From Desulfurivibrio sp044068625 (GTDB taxonomy: Bacteria > Desulfobacterota > Desulfobulbia > Desulfobulbales > Desulfurivibrionaceae), in contig NZ_JBIPKH010000004.1 in NCBI RefSeq assembly GCF_044068625.1, forward strand, positions 110,205-174,204: a DNA stretch of 64,000 nt. Reading direction: 5' to 3'. Of this stretch, positions 42,016 to 50,501 are shown piece after piece. How positions within the stretch are numbered: position 1 is the first letter of the stretch; every line of letters starts with the position of its first letter. Made by a program: the position numbers and the translations under genes. Under the pieces are notes generated by a model. The model was not told the DNA's origin, ran no database searches, and was given only the letters and a program-made list of their open reading frames with translations.

Positions 42016-43692
42016 TCAACCGGCGCAGCGGAACCCGATAATGTTTGACCAGGTGGCGGCCCGCTCAATCTCCCGGTGACCAAGGGTGATAACCCCCCGG
42101 GAACACCAGCAGCCCCCCTTGAGCACCATGATGGCCGCCGGGGTGGCTTTCGCCCCCTGGTATGGGGTGGTGGTCCACTCATAGACATTGCCCAGCAGCT
42201 CCAGGACTCCGAAGGGGCTGGCCGCTTCCCGGCCATGTTCCGCCGCCGGCGCAGTGTCGCCCAGACGGGATGATTCGAAGTTGCCCCGTTTCTCGCCCCA
42301 CTCCGGGCCCCAGGGAAAGGGATGACCCTTCGGGCCCCGTCCCGCCGCTTCCCACTCCTCTTCGCTGGGCAGCCTTCGGCCGGCCCAGGCGGCAAAGGCC
42401 AGGGCGTCGTGGTAGCTTACCTGTAACACCGGATGCCGATGCCGTCCCGCCAGGTTGCTGTCGGGCCCGTGGGGGCGGCGCCAGCAGGCCCCCGGTATTT
42501 GTTGGGAAGTAACCCCTTGATTGATGGTGATAATTGCCCGGCCACTGTCCGGATCGCTGGTGGTAACCCAGCGGCCTTCGTAGACCAGGCCGTAGCCGGC
42601 CTTTTCGGCGCTGCTTTCGTAGCCGGTTGCCCGCACAAAGAGTTCAAACAGCTCGTTGGTCACCGGGGTTTCCGCCAGTTGAAAGGCCGGCAGGGTCACT
42701 TGCCGCCGGGGAGCGGTATTGCCCGAGGCCCCGGGGATCCGATCGGCGCCGACGGAGTAGGTCCCGCCCGGGATCTCGATGAACCGAGGCATCAGGTGTT
42801 CGATGATCCGGCCGGCAAGCTCTCCGGCCGGGGATGGTCCCGGCCCGGCTGAGCCTGCGCTTTCTCCAAGGCCCCCGGGTTCCCCGACCTCGAAAATCTC
42901 CTCCAGGAGCTCTTCGTCGATCTCCTCCAGCTCCTCCTCGGCAACCTCCTCAATCTCCTCTTGCTCCTGGAGAGCGATTTCGGTGATTGGGGTCAGTTCG
43001 CCGGCGCCTTCCTGGCCGCCGGGCTCGCCGATTTCGCCGATCTCCTCCAGGAGCTCTTCGTCGACCTCCTCCAGTTCCTCCTCGTCAACCTCCTCGATCT
43101 CCTCCCCATCGACCGCCGCCAACCCTTCCTCGGCAAACGTGGGGGGCGAACCCAGAGGTTCCGCCGGGAGGCCGGTCTCGGTGGCGCCGCCGAAGCCGCC
43201 CAGCAGCCGGCCGGCATTCAGCTCTCCAACGATATCCTGGATCTCCTCCATCCCGTGCTCTCGCACCACCTGGGCCAAAAGCTGTTTGAAACCGCGGAAG
43301 AGTTCGCGCAGGTCGCCAGGAGAGGCCCCGCCCAACTCCATCTCCCGCAGCAGGTCATCCTTGCGTTCTTCGGAGATGATGAAGGTGTTGCCCTTGCCGA
43401 TCACCACCCCCTCGGGATTCTCCTGCCCGGAGAGCTCGCGCAGGCTCTTGTTGAGGGCCGATTTAAGGCTGCTCAGGCCTTTGCGCTTGCTCTTGATCTC
43501 GGCCGGAGTGGTGACATCGTACACCTGGCGTACCAACTCTTCGCCATCGATGGCAGTCAGTTGCCGCAGGGTGGTCTCGTCGGCGAAACGGGAGCGGATG
43601 GCCAGGGCCAGGCGCCCTTTAAGGGTGTCCGGATTGAGGTTGAGAGCCGCCAGGGCCCGGTCGATGCCGGCGATGGTGATTAAGTTGGCCAT
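42016..43692 (-). CDS. acidic-repeat protein with FGE-sulfatase-like (SUMF1) C-terminal domain
   Basis: The 558-residue protein has an N-terminal helical region (1-165) that I do not recognise, a very acidic segment with a 30-residue duplication (197-226 and 245-274, 26 of 30 identical; EEIEEVDEEELEEVDEELLEEI type), and a C-type-lectin-fold FGE-sulfatase domain (about 304-558). FGE landmarks are FIEIPGGTYSVG, ETPVTNELFELFV, PVLQVSYHDALAFAAWAGRRLPSEEEWE (in part), GNVYEWTTTP and KGGCWCSR. The paired C-x4-C active site of true formylglycine-generating enzymes is absent, so catalytic activity is doubtful. No signal peptide is evident. It is divergent from the topoisomerase-like gene. Confidence 0.8.
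   Translation of the reverse strand: MANLITIAGIDRALAALNLNPDTLKGRLALAIRSRFADETTLRQLTAIDGEELVRQVYDVTTPAEIKSKRKGLSSLKSALNKSLRELSGQENPEGVVIGKGNTFIISEERKDDLLREMELGGASPGDLRELFRGFKQLLAQVVREHGMEEIQDIVGELNAGRLLGGFGGATETGLPAEPLGSPPTFAEEGLAAVDGEEIEEVDEEELEEVDEELLEEIGEIGEPGGQEGAGELTPITEIALQEQEEIEEVAEEELEEIDEELLEEIFEVGEPGGLGESAGSAGPGPSPAGELAGRIIEHLMPRFIEIPGGTYSVGADRIPGASGNTAPRRQVTLPAFQLAETPVTNELFELFVRATGYESSAEKAGYGLVYEGRWVTTSDPDSGRAIITINQGVTSQQIPGACWRRPHGPDSNLAGRHRHPVLQVSYHDALAFAAWAGRRLPSEEEWEAAGRGPKGHPFPWGPEWGEKRGNFESSRLGDTAPAAEHGREAASPFGVLELLGNVYEWTTTPYQGAKATPAAIMVLKGGCWCSRGVITLGHREIERAATWSNIIGFRCAG
42871..43104 (-). repeat. duplicated acidic coding repeat within the FGE-like gene
   Basis: Two 90-base units, 43015-43104 and 42871-42960, encode nearly identical 30-residue Glu-rich blocks ending GEPGG, 54 bases apart. 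They differ at four residues. The helical acidic segment may form a flexible arm or a basic-protein-binding surface. Confidence 0.85.
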
Positions 43693-43832
43693 AATCAGGG
43701 ATAAGCCTCGAAAGTCGTTTCCTTCAACTATTTTTTATCCTATCATGCCTGGGCACGGTGGCGAAGCCAGGTTGTCCAACCCTCAACATATTGGCAACGG
43801 AGCGGAAAGTCCATGGCGGCAAGGGGATTCCC
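43693..43832. other. divergent promoter region, FGE-like / topoisomerase-like pair
   Basis: Only 140 bases separate the two divergent starts. The left part is AT-rich (ttttttatcctatcatg at about 43730-43747), but no clear -35/-10 pair could be assigned to either strand. The GTG/ATG frame from 43758 runs into the topoisomerase-like gene, but its N-terminal extension has no family support. Confidence 0.4.
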
Positions 43833-45986
43833 ATGAGTAAAGTGCTGGTGGTTGTCGAGTCGGAACAGAAGGCCCGTACCATTCGGGCCCAAATGGGTGA
43901 GCAGTTTGTGCCGGTGGTGATCGCATCCCCGCCGGCCAGGGCTCTCTACCAGCCGCCCGCGGCTCCCGACCGCCGGGACCCCCTCAACTTTTCCTTCCAG
44001 CCTTTACCGGTCACCGCCAACCTTCTGGCCCAAATAGATGGTTCCCCCGCCGATACGGAAATTCTGTTGGCATTCGATAGTGATCGCCGGGGTGAATACT
44101 GGTCTTGGCTCCTCAATGGCTGTTTGATCCAGACCACCGCCGGGCGGCGGCGGGTTCACCGCCTGCGGCTGGCTGGTCTGGCCGCCGAGCAGATCAGGCT
44201 GGCTCTGCGCCAGACCGATCTGGTTGCCGAAGAGGCTGCCCTGGCCCAGATAGTGCGCGATACTTTCAACGAATGCTTTGTCCGCCACTGCCGGCGTCTG
44301 CTCGGCACCACCACTGGCCCCAGGGGTTTGCCGCTGACCATGACCTCTCTGCTGCCGCTTTTTTTGCTCCAGGAGAGGGCGGCGGAGCTTAAGAGCAACC
44401 GGTCGGCTCCCCGCACTGAAATCAAGGTGAGGGCCGCCGGGCCGGGAGGTGAGTTTGACCTCCGTCTGGTGGAGGTTTACGGCCTGGTCAGCGACGGGGT
44501 TTTCCGGGACGGGGGGCAGGTCCGACGGGCGCTGGAACTGTTGCGTGATCAGCCCCTGCGGGTGCAGGCGGTCAAAAGCACTCCGACTGAGATCAAGCCT
44601 CCGCTTCCCTTGCAGTTGGCGGAGCTGTTGGCCATGGCCCGGCGTCTTGATAGCCTATCGCCTCGGCGGGCCTTTCTGGCCCTGCGGAGCCTTTATGAGG
44701 GGTGCCGGGTCGGGGGGGAAGAGCGCGGGCTGGTGAGCGGTTGGGGATTATGGGGCGGCAGAGAGTCGCACTCCTCGTTGCTGCAAAACTCGCGGCGCCG
44801 GGCCCAGGAACTGTGGGGGGAAGCCGCCCTCGGGCCGGAGCGGGATGCCACTGGTGCAGGTGGGCTGCTTTTGCCCCTGCGGCCGGAACTGACCCCGGAG
44901 ATGGTCGGTTCCGAATTGGGTGAGGAGCGGGCGGCAATCTACCGCCTGATCCATCAGCGAGCCCTGGCGTCCCAACTGGGACCGGCCCGGTGCCAGGAGC
45001 TTGAGTTGGAGGTGATGGCCGGATCCGCTTGTCTGCTCCAGACCACCGGCCTGGCGCTGGCGACTCCCGGCTTTCTGGCGGCGGAACCCGACGGGGTCCG
45101 GCGGGAGCTGTTGCCGCCCTCTCCCCTGGCCGAGTTAAGTGAGGGCGCCGAGCTTGTCCTGCGGCGGATTGTGCCGGAACAGGCGGTCCCGGATGGTGCC
45201 GGCTATTTTACTTTGGAGGAGCTGGCCCAACAACTGCTTGATTTCTCCGTGGAGCCCGACGCGGGCTTGCCGATGCTGCTGGACTCTCTGCTGGCCGGGG
45301 AGTATCTCTCTCTGGCGGCCGATGGCTCCCTGCGCTGTCGGGAGAACAGTGACCGGTTGCTGGCGGTGCTGGCCCGGGCGTTTCCAACCATGGGCGGGAT
45401 CAGCCTGGCCGCCTATTTTGAACAGACCGTGGGGGAGGTGCTTTCCGGGCGGAAAAGTTTGCGGGCGGCATTGCAGCAGTTTGATCAGACCTTGATGATC
45501 CAGGGGCATCCCCTGGTAAAACCCCGGATGCCTTCCTTGCCGCCCCGGCGCAGTGGCTCCTCCGGCTCCATTATCAAAGGAGGGGCGGCGGTGGTGGCCG
45601 AGGAGGCGGCTCCTCCGCCAGTTGTGCCCTTGGAACAGGAGCAACCTTCGCCGGCGGATGGGGGGAGGGAGGAGCCCGCTTGGGAACCCGAACTTGCCCC
45701 CGAGCCCGAGCCCGAGCCCGAACCCGAACCCGAGCCCGAGCCCGAACCCGAACCCGAGCCCGAACCCGAACCCGAGCCCGAACCCGAACCCGAACCCGAA
45801 CCCGAACCGGAACCCGAACCTGAACCGGAGGCCGAGTCGGAACCCGAGCTCGAATCGGAACCGAATCCGGCGGTCGGGCTTGAGGCTGTGGCGGCACCGC
45901 GCAAAAAAATTCTGGTTCGCCGGGTCAAGGGTGCCGGCCAGGGCGGCGCCAAGCGCAAACTGGTCCGGGTTATCCGCCGCAAATAA
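43833..45986 (+). CDS. degenerate type IA topoisomerase homologue with Glu-Pro repeat tail
   Basis: The fold of topoisomerase IA can be followed throughout: a TOPRIM start (VLVVVESEQKARTI, Glu9), the acidic motif ILLAFDSDRRGEYWSW (82-88, where DPDREGE is usual), a gate-domain region (LPLTMTSLLPLFLLQERAAEL in place of GRVQS), KPPLPLQLAELLAMARR then ALRSLYEG, and IYRLIHQRALASQL. Where active enzymes have the catalytic Tyr (ITYxRTDS), this protein has LVSGWGLWGGRES (about 300-311), with no Tyr, and HEAIRPT is lost. DNA cleavage is therefore not expected. Residues ~623-667 are (Glu-Pro)n; the last ~20 residues are strongly basic. 717 residues in all. Confidence 0.75.
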   Translation: MSKVLVVVESEQKARTIRAQMGEQFVPVVIASPPARALYQPPAAPDRRDPLNFSFQPLPVTANLLAQIDGSPADTEILLAFDSDRRGEYWSWLLNGCLIQTTAGRRRVHRLRLAGLAAEQIRLALRQTDLVAEEAALAQIVRDTFNECFVRHCRRLLGTTTGPRGLPLTMTSLLPLFLLQERAAELKSNRSAPRTEIKVRAAGPGGEFDLRLVEVYGLVSDGVFRDGGQVRRALELLRDQPLRVQAVKSTPTEIKPPLPLQLAELLAMARRLDSLSPRRAFLALRSLYEGCRVGGEERGLVSGWGLWGGRESHSSLLQNSRRRAQELWGEAALGPERDATGAGGLLLPLRPELTPEMVGSELGEERAAIYRLIHQRALASQLGPARCQELELEVMAGSACLLQTTGLALATPGFLAAEPDGVRRELLPPSPLAELSEGAELVLRRIVPEQAVPDGAGYFTLEELAQQLLDFSVEPDAGLPMLLDSLLAGEYLSLAADGSLRCRENSDRLLAVLARAFPTMGGISLAAYFEQTVGEVLSGRKSLRAALQQFDQTLMIQGHPLVKPRMPSLPPRRSGSSGSIIKGGAAVVAEEAAPPPVVPLEQEQPSPADGGREEPAWEPELAPEPEPEPEPEPEPEPEPEPEPEPEPEPEPEPEPEPEPEPEPEPEAESEPELESEPNPAVGLEAVAAPRKKILVRRVKGAGQGGAKRKLVRVIRRK
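45700..45832 (+). repeat. hexanucleotide (GAgCCC/GAaCCC) coding microsatellite
   Basis: About 22 imperfect copies of a six-base unit, varying between gagccc, gaaccc and gaaccg, encode Glu-Pro dipeptides. Unit-length changes keep the frame, so they would alter tail length without disrupting the protein. Confidence 0.9.
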
Positions 45987-45988
45987 GA

Positions 45989-47707
45989 TTACAGCCAGTC
46001 AACTCCGATGCGGCGGATAACGTTGAACCCCCCGCCCAGCACCAGGGTGTTCGGCAGACCGACGCTCTCCAGGAAGAGCTGGATCTCGGAGGAGCGGGTG
46101 CCGGCGTCGCAGATAATCAGCAGGGTGCGGTCGGCGGGCAGCTCCCGGTGGCGTTCCCGGATCTCGATATAGGGAATGGTCAGCCACTGGTCAGGGCCGA
46201 ACTTTTCCGCCATCGCCGAGGCCTCGTTGGGATGGCGGATATCCAGGGCCGCCCATTGCGGCTGGGTGGAGAAATCGTTCATCCAGTTGAGAAAATCGAG
46301 GGTCTCCACGCAGCGCAGCCGGCCGGCCGCCAGGTTGTCGGCCACGTTGCCGGCGGCGTTCAGGGCATCCAGGGCGGTGGCGAAGGGCGGGGCATAAGCC
46401 ATCTCCAGCTGGCTGACATCGTCGATGGTGGCACCCTGCTGCAGCAAAGCGGCGGCGGCGTCGATCCGGGCCAGCACCGCGTCCCCCATGGGGCCGAAAC
46501 CCTGGACCCCCAGCAGGCGGCGGCTGGAGCGGTCGAAAACCAACCGCAGGGGGATCACCGCCTGGCCGGGGAAAAAATGGGCTCGATCGGACTGGGCGGT
46601 GGTGACGGCGGCGGCATTAAAACCTTCCGCCAGGGCGGCCTCCAGGGAGAGACCGGTGGCCCCGATGCAGCGTTCGAAGGCCTTGAGGGTGAAGCTGCCG
46701 ACCCAGCCCTGGTAGTTGGTGGGAATCCCGGCCAGATTGTCGGCCACGATTCGCCCCTCCTTGTTGGCCAGAGAGCCCATGGGGGCGATCCCGCTCTTGC
46801 CGGTGAGGCGATGGGGAACCGCGATGCAGTCGCCGGCCGCGTAGATATCGGGGTCGGACGTTTGCAGCCGCTGGTTTACCACGATATTGCCCCGCTCATC
46901 CACCAGCAGGCCCGCCGCCTTTGCCAGGTCGCCGCGGGCCCGGACCCCCACCGCCATCACCACCAGGTCGGCCTCCAGGGTCCGCTGGGGGGTGACCACC
47001 CGCTTGACCTTCCCGCCCTCGCCTTCGATGGCGGTGGCCGCTTCGCTGGTGAAAATATTAACTCCCTTCTCGGTCAGGTGGGTTGCCAGCATCCGGGAGA
47101 ACTCCCAGTCCACCAGGCGAGGCAGCAGTTGGGGCATGAACTCGAGAATATCGGCTTCCAGGCCCCAGAGATCGACAAAGGCCTCGGCCATTTCAATCCC
47201 GATGGCGCCGCCGCCGATGATCACCGCCCGGCCCACTTCGCCCTTGGCGATCCGCTCCTTGATCCTGATCGCCTGATGGAGGTCGCTGATGGTGAACACT
47301 CCATCCAGATCGGCCCCGGGGATCGGCAGCCGGTTGGGCTCGCTGCCGGTGGCGATCACCAGCTGATCGTAGGGAATCTCCTCCCGGCCGCTCCCATCCA
47401 GGCCCTCCACCTCGACCTTCTTTTGGCGGCGGTCGATGGCCAGGGCCCGGGTCCGGGTTCGCACCGTTACCCCTTTGGCCCGCAGGAAGAAGTTCTCATC
47501 CCGGGTCAGGTGAAAGGAGGTACTGCGCAGTTCCTGCTCATCGGAAACATCGCCGGAAACATAGTAGGGAATGCCGCAGCCGCCATAGGAGATCAGGTTG
47601 TCCTGGTCGATTATGGTTACCTCGGCGGCGGGCAGCAGGCGCTTGACCCGGCAGGCGGTTTTGGGCCCGGCGGCAACCCCGCCGATAATCACGATTTTTT
47701 TCTTCAT
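45989..47707 (-). CDS. CoA-disulfide-reductase-type flavoprotein fused to rhodanese
   Basis: This 572-residue protein has FAD-binding VIIGGVAAGPKTACRVKRL, the single redox cysteine Cys44 in SYGGCGIPYYVSGDV, an NAD(P)H site VIIGGGAIGIEMAEAF, YAAGDCIAVPHRLTG and a C-terminal dimer domain. A rhodanese domain ends it, with active Cys533 in IICDAGTRSSE. Relatives include CoA disulfide reductases and the NADH-dependent persulfide reductase of Shewanella (Npsr), which reduce CoA/glutathione persulfides or polysulfide. The gene is divergent from dsrA across 291 bases and so probably serves sulfur metabolism. Its substrate is not proven. Confidence 0.88.
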   Translation of the reverse strand: MKKKIVIIGGVAAGPKTACRVKRLLPAAEVTIIDQDNLISYGGCGIPYYVSGDVSDEQELRSTSFHLTRDENFFLRAKGVTVRTRTRALAIDRRQKKVEVEGLDGSGREEIPYDQLVIATGSEPNRLPIPGADLDGVFTISDLHQAIRIKERIAKGEVGRAVIIGGGAIGIEMAEAFVDLWGLEADILEFMPQLLPRLVDWEFSRMLATHLTEKGVNIFTSEAATAIEGEGGKVKRVVTPQRTLEADLVVMAVGVRARGDLAKAAGLLVDERGNIVVNQRLQTSDPDIYAAGDCIAVPHRLTGKSGIAPMGSLANKEGRIVADNLAGIPTNYQGWVGSFTLKAFERCIGATGLSLEAALAEGFNAAAVTTAQSDRAHFFPGQAVIPLRLVFDRSSRRLLGVQGFGPMGDAVLARIDAAAALLQQGATIDDVSQLEMAYAPPFATALDALNAAGNVADNLAAGRLRCVETLDFLNWMNDFSTQPQWAALDIRHPNEASAMAEKFGPDQWLTIPYIEIRERHRELPADRTLLIICDAGTRSSEIQLFLESVGLPNTLVLGGGFNVIRRIGVDWL

Positions 47708-47998
47708 TTCGGCTCCTTCTCGATATTGATGGAAAGCCACAACATATCGTGGAAAGAACGGTCTGTCAAAGAGTGTGAAAAGGTGAAGGTAGCCGGGCTT
47801 ATTTTTTATTGACAAAGCCCGACCGGCTGGATATTGTCCTCGGAATCTGAATAACCATTCAGGTTTAGTGTCGTTTTGCCACCCTTCGTGATTTTCGCCG
47901 GCTCGTTGAGGATTCCTGACGCAATCCATGCGGTTTAGGTCCGAAGGGTATGGGGTTTTGTTTCCGTTCAATCCATATTCAACCAAGGAGGAGAAGAA
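47708..47998 (+). other. divergent regulatory region, oxidoreductase-rhodanese / dsrA
   Basis: These 291 bases contain the dsr promoter at 47809-47837 and then a ~160-base leader before the dsrA ribosome binding site (AAGGAGGAG). No open frame, terminator or recognisable riboswitch was seen in the leader. Confidence 0.5.
47809..47837 (+). promoter_or_regulatory. sigma-70-type promoter of dsrABD
   Basis: Perfect TTGACA, 17 bases, TATTGT (4 of 6). It lies about 165 bases upstream of the dsrA ATG, giving a long untranslated leader. Confidence 0.65.
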
Positions 47999-49276
47999 AT
48001 GCCGAAGCATGATACGCCGTTGATGGACGAGCTTGAGAAGGGTCCATGGCCAAGCTTTGTCAGCGACCTGAAGCGCCAGGCCGAGAAGAATCCCCAGTGC
48101 TGGGATATCGTCGGCCAGATGGAGTTGTCCTTCAAGGACAGAATGACCCACTGGAAACACGGCGGTATCGTGGGTGTTTTCGGCTACGGCGGTGGTATCG
48201 TCGGCCGCTACTCGGACGTGCCGGATAAGTTCCCCGGCGTGGCCCACTTCCACACCGTCCGCCTCAACCAACCCTCCAGTAAGTTCTACCGCACCGATCT
48301 GCTGCGCAAACTTTGCGATCTCTGGGAGCGCCGCGGTTCGGGGATGACCAACTTCCACGGTTCCACCGGCGATCTGGTTCTGCTGGGTACCCGGACCGAG
48401 GAGCTGGAGCCCCTCTTTTACGAGCTGACCCATGATCTCGAGTGGGACTTGGGTGGTTCCGGTTCCAACCTGCGGACCCCGGCCTGCTGCATCGGCAAGG
48501 CCCGCTGCGAGTGGGCCTGCTATGACACCCAGGCCACCTGCTACGGGATGACCATGAAGTACCAGGACGAGATCCATCGTCCCGCCTTCCCCTATAAGTT
48601 CAAATTCAAATTCTCCGGTTGCGCCAACGACTGCGTGGCGGCCCTGGCCCGTTCCGACCTTTCCGCCATCGGTACCTGGCGTGACAACATCCGGATTGAC
48701 CAGGCCGAGGTTAAAAACTATCTCAGCGGCGCCTCCAAGGCCAACGGCGGCGGCATCCCCGCCAAGGGCGGCAAGTTCGACATCCAGAAGGAAGTGATCG
48801 ACCTCTGCCCCACCGGCTGCATGTGGATGGAAGGCGACACCCTGAAGATCGACGACGCCGAGTGCACCCGCTGCATGCACTGCCTCAACGTTATGCCCAA
48901 GGCCCTGCGGCCCGGCCTGGATCAGGGCGCTTCCATCATGATGGGCGCCAAGGCCCCCATCCTCGATGGCGCCCAGCTCGGCACCCTGGTCGTGCCCTTC
49001 ATCAAGATGGATCCGGAGAACGAGTTCGAAGAGCTGGTGGACGTGATCGAGAAGTGCTGGGATTACTGGATGGAGCACGGCAAGAACCGCGAGCGTCTCG
49101 GCGAGACCATCCAGCGGGTCGGTCTGCCCACCTTCCTGCGGGTAATGGAGATTGAGCCCATTCCCCAGCATGTCAAGGAGCCCCGTTCCAACCCCTACGT
49201 CTTCTGGCGCGAGGAGGAGGTTGAGGGTGGCTGGCAGCGTGACGTCAAGGAATTCCGCAAGAAGCACGCCCAATGA
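47999..49276 (+). CDS. dsrA: dissimilatory sulfite reductase subunit alpha
   Basis: DsrA is the larger subunit of the siroheme sulfite reductase that, with DsrC, reduces sulfite to a DsrC trisulfide. The sequence has the sulfite-reductase cysteine motifs CEWACYDTQATC and SGCANDC, which bind the [4Fe-4S]-siroheme centre, and an inserted ferredoxin domain (CPTGCMW, then CTRCMHCLNVMP). N-terminal THWKHGGIVGVFGYGGGIVGRY is the well-known DsrA primer region. 425 residues is normal. It starts behind AAGGAGGAG. dsrC and dsrMKJOP are not in this window. Confidence 0.98.
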   Translation: MPKHDTPLMDELEKGPWPSFVSDLKRQAEKNPQCWDIVGQMELSFKDRMTHWKHGGIVGVFGYGGGIVGRYSDVPDKFPGVAHFHTVRLNQPSSKFYRTDLLRKLCDLWERRGSGMTNFHGSTGDLVLLGTRTEELEPLFYELTHDLEWDLGGSGSNLRTPACCIGKARCEWACYDTQATCYGMTMKYQDEIHRPAFPYKFKFKFSGCANDCVAALARSDLSAIGTWRDNIRIDQAEVKNYLSGASKANGGGIPAKGGKFDIQKEVIDLCPTGCMWMEGDTLKIDDAECTRCMHCLNVMPKALRPGLDQGASIMMGAKAPILDGAQLGTLVVPFIKMDPENEFEELVDVIEKCWDYWMEHGKNRERLGETIQRVGLPTFLRVMEIEPIPQHVKEPRSNPYVFWREEEVEGGWQRDVKEFRKKHAQ

Positions 49277-49347
49277 TCCTGACTGGCATTGAGATAACGA
49301 GCGAAACATTGCTATAAATTTTTAGAATCTTTAAGGAGGTATCAGAT

Positions 49348-50478
49348 ATGGGTTACGATCCGCAAAATCCGATGAAAGACAGGATCACGGATATCGGTCC
49401 GCCACACTATGAAAAGATGTTCCCCCAGGTGATCAAGGACAACTACGGCAAGTGGTTGTACCATGAGATCGTTCGCCCCGGCGTGCTCAAGCATGTCAGC
49501 GAGACCGGCGCCGAGTGCTACACCGTTCGGGTGGGCAGCGCCCGCCTGCTTTCCCTTGAGTTTATCCGTGAGGTTTGTGACATCGCCGACGCCCATTGTG
49601 ACGGGGTGATGCGCTGGACCACCCGGAACAACATCGAGTTCATGGTTGACGCCGAAGCCAAGGTTCAGCCCCTGCTGGACGACCTGGCCAGCCGTGGCAA
49701 CAAGTTCCCGGTGGGCGGCACCGGCGCCTGCGTTTCCAACGTGGTTCATACCCAGGGCTGGATCCACTGCCATACTCCGGCCACCGACGCTTCCGGCGTG
49801 GTCAAGGCGGTGATGGACGAGCTGTTCGATCACTTCACCAACATGGATCTGCCGGCCAAGTGCAAGCTGGCCCTGGCCTGCTGTCTCAATATGTGCGGCG
49901 CGGTCCATTGCTCCGACATCGCCATCCTGGGCGTGCATCGCAAGCCGCCGATGATCGATCATGACGCGATCACCGGCCTCTGCGAACTGCCCCTGGCCGT
50001 TGCCTCCTGCCCCCTGGGCGCCATCAAGCCGGCCACCGTTACCCTGGACGACGGGAAAGAGATCAAGTCGGTCAAGGTTAACGCCGAGCGCTGCATGTTC
50101 TGCGGCAACTGCTACACCATGTGCCCGGCCATGCCGTTGGCCGATCCCGAAGGTTCCGGTATCGCCATCCTGGTGGGCGGCAAGGTTTCCAACACCCGTT
50201 CCGGTCCCGCCTTCTCCAAGATGGTGATCCCCTTCCTGCCCAACACTCCGCCCCGCTGGCCGGAGACCGTTGCGGCCGTGAAGAATATCCTGGAGACCTG
50301 GGCGGCCAATGCTCGCAAGTACGAGCGGGTTGGCGAATGGGCCGAGCGGATCGGTTGGGAGAAGTTCTTTGAAAAATGTGACATCCCCTTTACTGACAAA
50401 TCCATCGACGATTACCGGTTGGCTTATACAACCTGGCGGACCACCACTCAGTTCAAGTTCACCAGCCACATAAAATAA
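49348..50478 (+). CDS. dsrB: dissimilatory sulfite reductase subunit beta
   Basis: DsrB carries the catalytically active siroheme. The sequence has GTGACVSNVVHTQGWIHCHTPATD (in part), the siroheme-cluster motif CCLNMCGAVHCSDIAI, and a ferredoxin domain with CMFCGNCYTMCP. RWTTRNNIEFM matches a substrate-channel region conserved in DsrB. The start follows AAGGAGGTAT. The 71-base spacing from dsrA and shared strand make it the second gene of the operon. Confidence 0.98.
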   Translation: MGYDPQNPMKDRITDIGPPHYEKMFPQVIKDNYGKWLYHEIVRPGVLKHVSETGAECYTVRVGSARLLSLEFIREVCDIADAHCDGVMRWTTRNNIEFMVDAEAKVQPLLDDLASRGNKFPVGGTGACVSNVVHTQGWIHCHTPATDASGVVKAVMDELFDHFTNMDLPAKCKLALACCLNMCGAVHCSDIAILGVHRKPPMIDHDAITGLCELPLAVASCPLGAIKPATVTLDDGKEIKSVKVNAERCMFCGNCYTMCPAMPLADPEGSGIAILVGGKVSNTRSGPAFSKMVIPFLPNTPPRWPETVAAVKNILETWAANARKYERVGEWAERIGWEKFFEKCDIPFTDKSIDDYRLAYTTWRTTTQFKFTSHIK

Positions 50479-50501
50479 TTCCGGGATAAAGGAGAACTCT
50501 T

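Noticed and set aside
42016..42780. FGE-like domain as the variable protein of a diversity-generating retroelement
   Set aside because: DGR targets often have this fold, but no reverse transcriptase or template repeat was found in the window.
43693..43832. toxin-antitoxin or other small defence gene between the divergent pair
   Set aside because: The gap is 140 bases and has no credible open frame with a ribosome binding site.
45485..45982. minus-strand (Ser-Gly)n protein
   Set aside because: It is only the reverse reading of the Glu-Pro microsatellite.
46148..47812. 554-residue plus-strand frame
   Set aside because: It is antisense to the CoA-disulfide-reductase-type gene, which has clear motifs on the other strand.
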